64,000 nucleotides of DNA from Micromonospora profundi (GTDB lineage Bacteria; Actinomycetota; Actinomycetes; Mycobacteriales; Micromonosporaceae), in assembly GCF_011927785.1 (NCBI RefSeq), contig NZ_JAATJK010000001.1, positions 1,426,001-1,490,000 of the forward strand. Direction: 5' to 3'. The notes beneath the pieces are model-generated. The model saw only the letters and a program-made list of their open reading frames with translations, was not told the DNA's origin and did no database searches. Both the position numbers and the translations under genes were made by a program. This document shows, piece after piece, positions 62,762-64,000 of this stretch. How positions within the stretch are numbered: the stretch's first letter is position 1; every line of letters begins with the position of its first letter.

Positions 62762-64000
62762 CTAGTCGAGCTGGTCGCAGATCTCGTCGAGGATGCGGTA
62801 TTCCAGAGCTTCGTCCTCGTCCCGGCCGCCGAGCATGTAGTAGCCGAACTTCATGTGCTCCATGGGCCCATTCAGCTCGATGATGCCGTTGCGCAGGTCG
62901 GAGATCGCGGCCTCGACGTCCTCGAGTTGGACCTCGGTGTTTTCGCGGATGTAGAGCTCGGTGAGCCGGCGCGCCGGCAGGATCTCGCCGTGCCAGGCGC
63001 GTACCTGGGAATGGGTGTTGTAGCTGTCCCAGTACATGCGCGAGCCGGGGATGATGCCGGGCGCCGCGACCGAGATGCTGGTGATCAGGTCCTTGTACTC
63101 GGCGGCCATGGCCAGCCAGCTGTCCACCTCGCCGCGCAGGTTCTTCAACGTCGTGCCGGGCAGGCCCATGATGCCCGAGGCGAACAGCTTGTAGTCGAGC
63201 GACCGGGCCAGCTCCAGCGCCTCCCCGATCCGTTCCGGGCCCTTGTTGATGCCCTTGGAGTCGGCCTTGAGCAGCTTCGGGTCGAACGCCTCGAGCCCCA
63301 CGTTCCACGTACGCACGAAGCCCTTGCACAACTCGGCGGAGTCGAGGAACTCGTACACCAGCCCGTACGCGAGCATGAAGCGCTGCTTCCGCAGGATCGG
63401 CGACGCGGCGCACGCTTCGGCCATGTCGTTGAGGTACGAGATGCTGCCGTCCCACTGCTCGCGCGAGAAGCCGAGCGTCGAGTCGCCGCACGCGTACACG
63501 TTCGCACCGATGTCCCCGACGATGGTCTCGAGCACCGGGATCGCCGATGGGACGTCGACTGTCTTGGGCGTCAGACCCTGGATCGAGCAGTGCATGCACC
63601 GGCGGCCCGGCCGTTTGCCCCACGTGCAGCCGCCGTCGAGCGGGACCGTGACCATGCGCTTGAGGTCGTAGTGCCTGGCGTACCAGACGCTGAACGCCGG
63701 GTCGTAGTGCTGCTCGAGCTTGTCCAGGATCAGCCGGTAGTCCGGCAGGATCCGCCGGTTCAGCGGGAATGTGCTCGCCTCCTGGTTGACGACCTCGCCG
63801 GTGTTCGTCCGGTAGGCCAGCGACGGCACCTTCGTCAGGTCGACGCCGCCCTCGAGGTGGGTCAGCAGACCCATGAGCGTGAACGGGCCGTTGTTTCCGG
63901 TGCTGACGAAGTCGACCAGGCGGCTGCCGTACTTGCCGGTCAGCGTCTCCTTGTACAGGATGCCGGCGTGGTCGTTGCCGAACACGACGACGGCCTTCGG
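62762..64000 (-). CDS. Radical SAM protein with B12-type N-terminus (partial)
   Basis: The frame runs off the window; about 413 residues of the C-terminal part are visible. The upstream end VVVFGNDHAGILYKETL looks like the end of a cobalamin-binding domain (inference). The cysteine motif is CTWGKRPGRRCMHC, that is C-x9-C-x2-C, not the usual C-x3-C-x2-C of radical SAM enzymes. GLEAFDPKLLKADSKGINKG and ASGIMGLPGTT fit the later strands of a radical SAM barrel. Could be a methyltransferase or rearrangement enzyme for the cluster. Co-transcribed with the aminotransferase. Confidence 0.75.
   Translation of the reverse strand, partial: PKAVVVFGNDHAGILYKETLTGKYGSRLVDFVSTGNNGPFTLMGLLTHLEGGVDLTKVPSLAYRTNTGEVVNQEASTFPLNRRILPDYRLILDKLEQHYDPAFSVWYARHYDLKRMVTVPLDGGCTWGKRPGRRCMHCSIQGLTPKTVDVPSAIPVLETIVGDIGANVYACGDSTLGFSREQWDGSISYLNDMAEACAASPILRKQRFMLAYGLVYEFLDSAELCKGFVRTWNVGLEAFDPKLLKADSKGINKGPERIGEALELARSLDYKLFASGIMGLPGTTLKNLRGEVDSWLAMAAEYKDLITSISVAAPGIIPGSRMYWDSYNTHSQVRAWHGEILPARRLTELYIRENTEVQLEDVEAAISDLRNGIIELNGPMEHMKFGYYMLGGRDEDEALEYRILDEICDQLD

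Noticed and set aside
1..64000. tRNA, rRNA, CRISPR array or attachment site
   Set aside because: None recognised on reading either strand; no regularly spaced repeats and no tRNA-like cloverleaf noticed.

Overview
High-GC actinomycete DNA, probably Micromonosporaceae-like judging by GC content, codon use and gene families (inference). The window is dominated by a large biosynthetic gene cluster that looks like a 9-membered enediyne cluster combined with a 3,5-dihydroxyphenylglycine (Dpg)-type pathway and NRPS machinery. No 16S or other lineage marker is present.

Layout. 0-5 kb: accessory or housekeeping genes (secreted haem peroxidase, rhodanese, GNAT, a metallopeptidase-like protein) and a LysR gene cut off after 58 codons by an IS256-family element. 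6.5-15.6 kb: a scarred border with a carrier-condensation didomain protein, an LLM flavin oxidoreductase, a DHFR-like gene, an IS21 remnant (istB plus the end of istA) that truncates a membrane protein, and relics of an FAD monooxygenase, a DHFR-like gene and an HxlR regulator. A stand-alone carrier protein and a stand-alone condensation enzyme follow. 15.7-21 kb: acyl-CoA-dehydrogenase-fold monooxygenase, MFS exporter, dpgA, dpgB and a MaoC hydratase. 21-24.4 kb, minus strand: second copies of two enediyne cassette genes (DUF1702/UnbL-like and TEBC thioesterase) around a P450, then a broken response regulator. 24.4-25.2 kb: gene-free, with two dyads. 25.2-26.8 kb: exported bicovalent-FAD oxidase.

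27-42.6 kb is the warhead block, one long plus-strand run of mostly abutting or overlapping genes: unbL, enediyne PKS (pksE), tebC, flavin reductase, unbV, unbU, a discrete PPTase, AhpD-like, SCP2-like, E8-like small protein, GMC oxidoreductase and a DinB/TIGR03084-type protein. 42.6-49 kb: AraC regulator, FAD monooxygenase, 9-membered-type epoxide hydrolase, methyltransferase, an unexported solute-binding-type protein and an SgcJ/EcaC-family protein. 49-61.4 kb: dpgC, aminotransferase, a C-A NRPS with a degenerate C domain and a TE-like tail, a second acyl-CoA-dehydrogenase-fold monooxygenase, MbtH and an A-T-C-A-T NRPS. 61.5-64 kb, minus strand: an aminotransferase and a radical SAM protein that runs off the window.

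How it may work (inference): pksE with TebC and UnbL/V/U makes the polyene that becomes the core; flavin enzymes, P450, GMC oxidase and epoxide hydrolase elaborate it; DpgA-C plus the aminotransferase supply a Dpg-like or 3,5-dihydroxyphenylglyoxylate unit; the NRPS parts and stand-alone condensation enzymes attach an aminoacyl or aryl unit to the core alcohol or diol; MFS and possibly the solute-binding-type protein handle export or tolerance. The most unusual points are a pksE that has lost the key motifs of its C-terminal PPTase domain while a complete separate PPTase lies in the same operon, duplicated cassette genes without a second PKS, and the pairing of dpg genes with an enediyne cassette.
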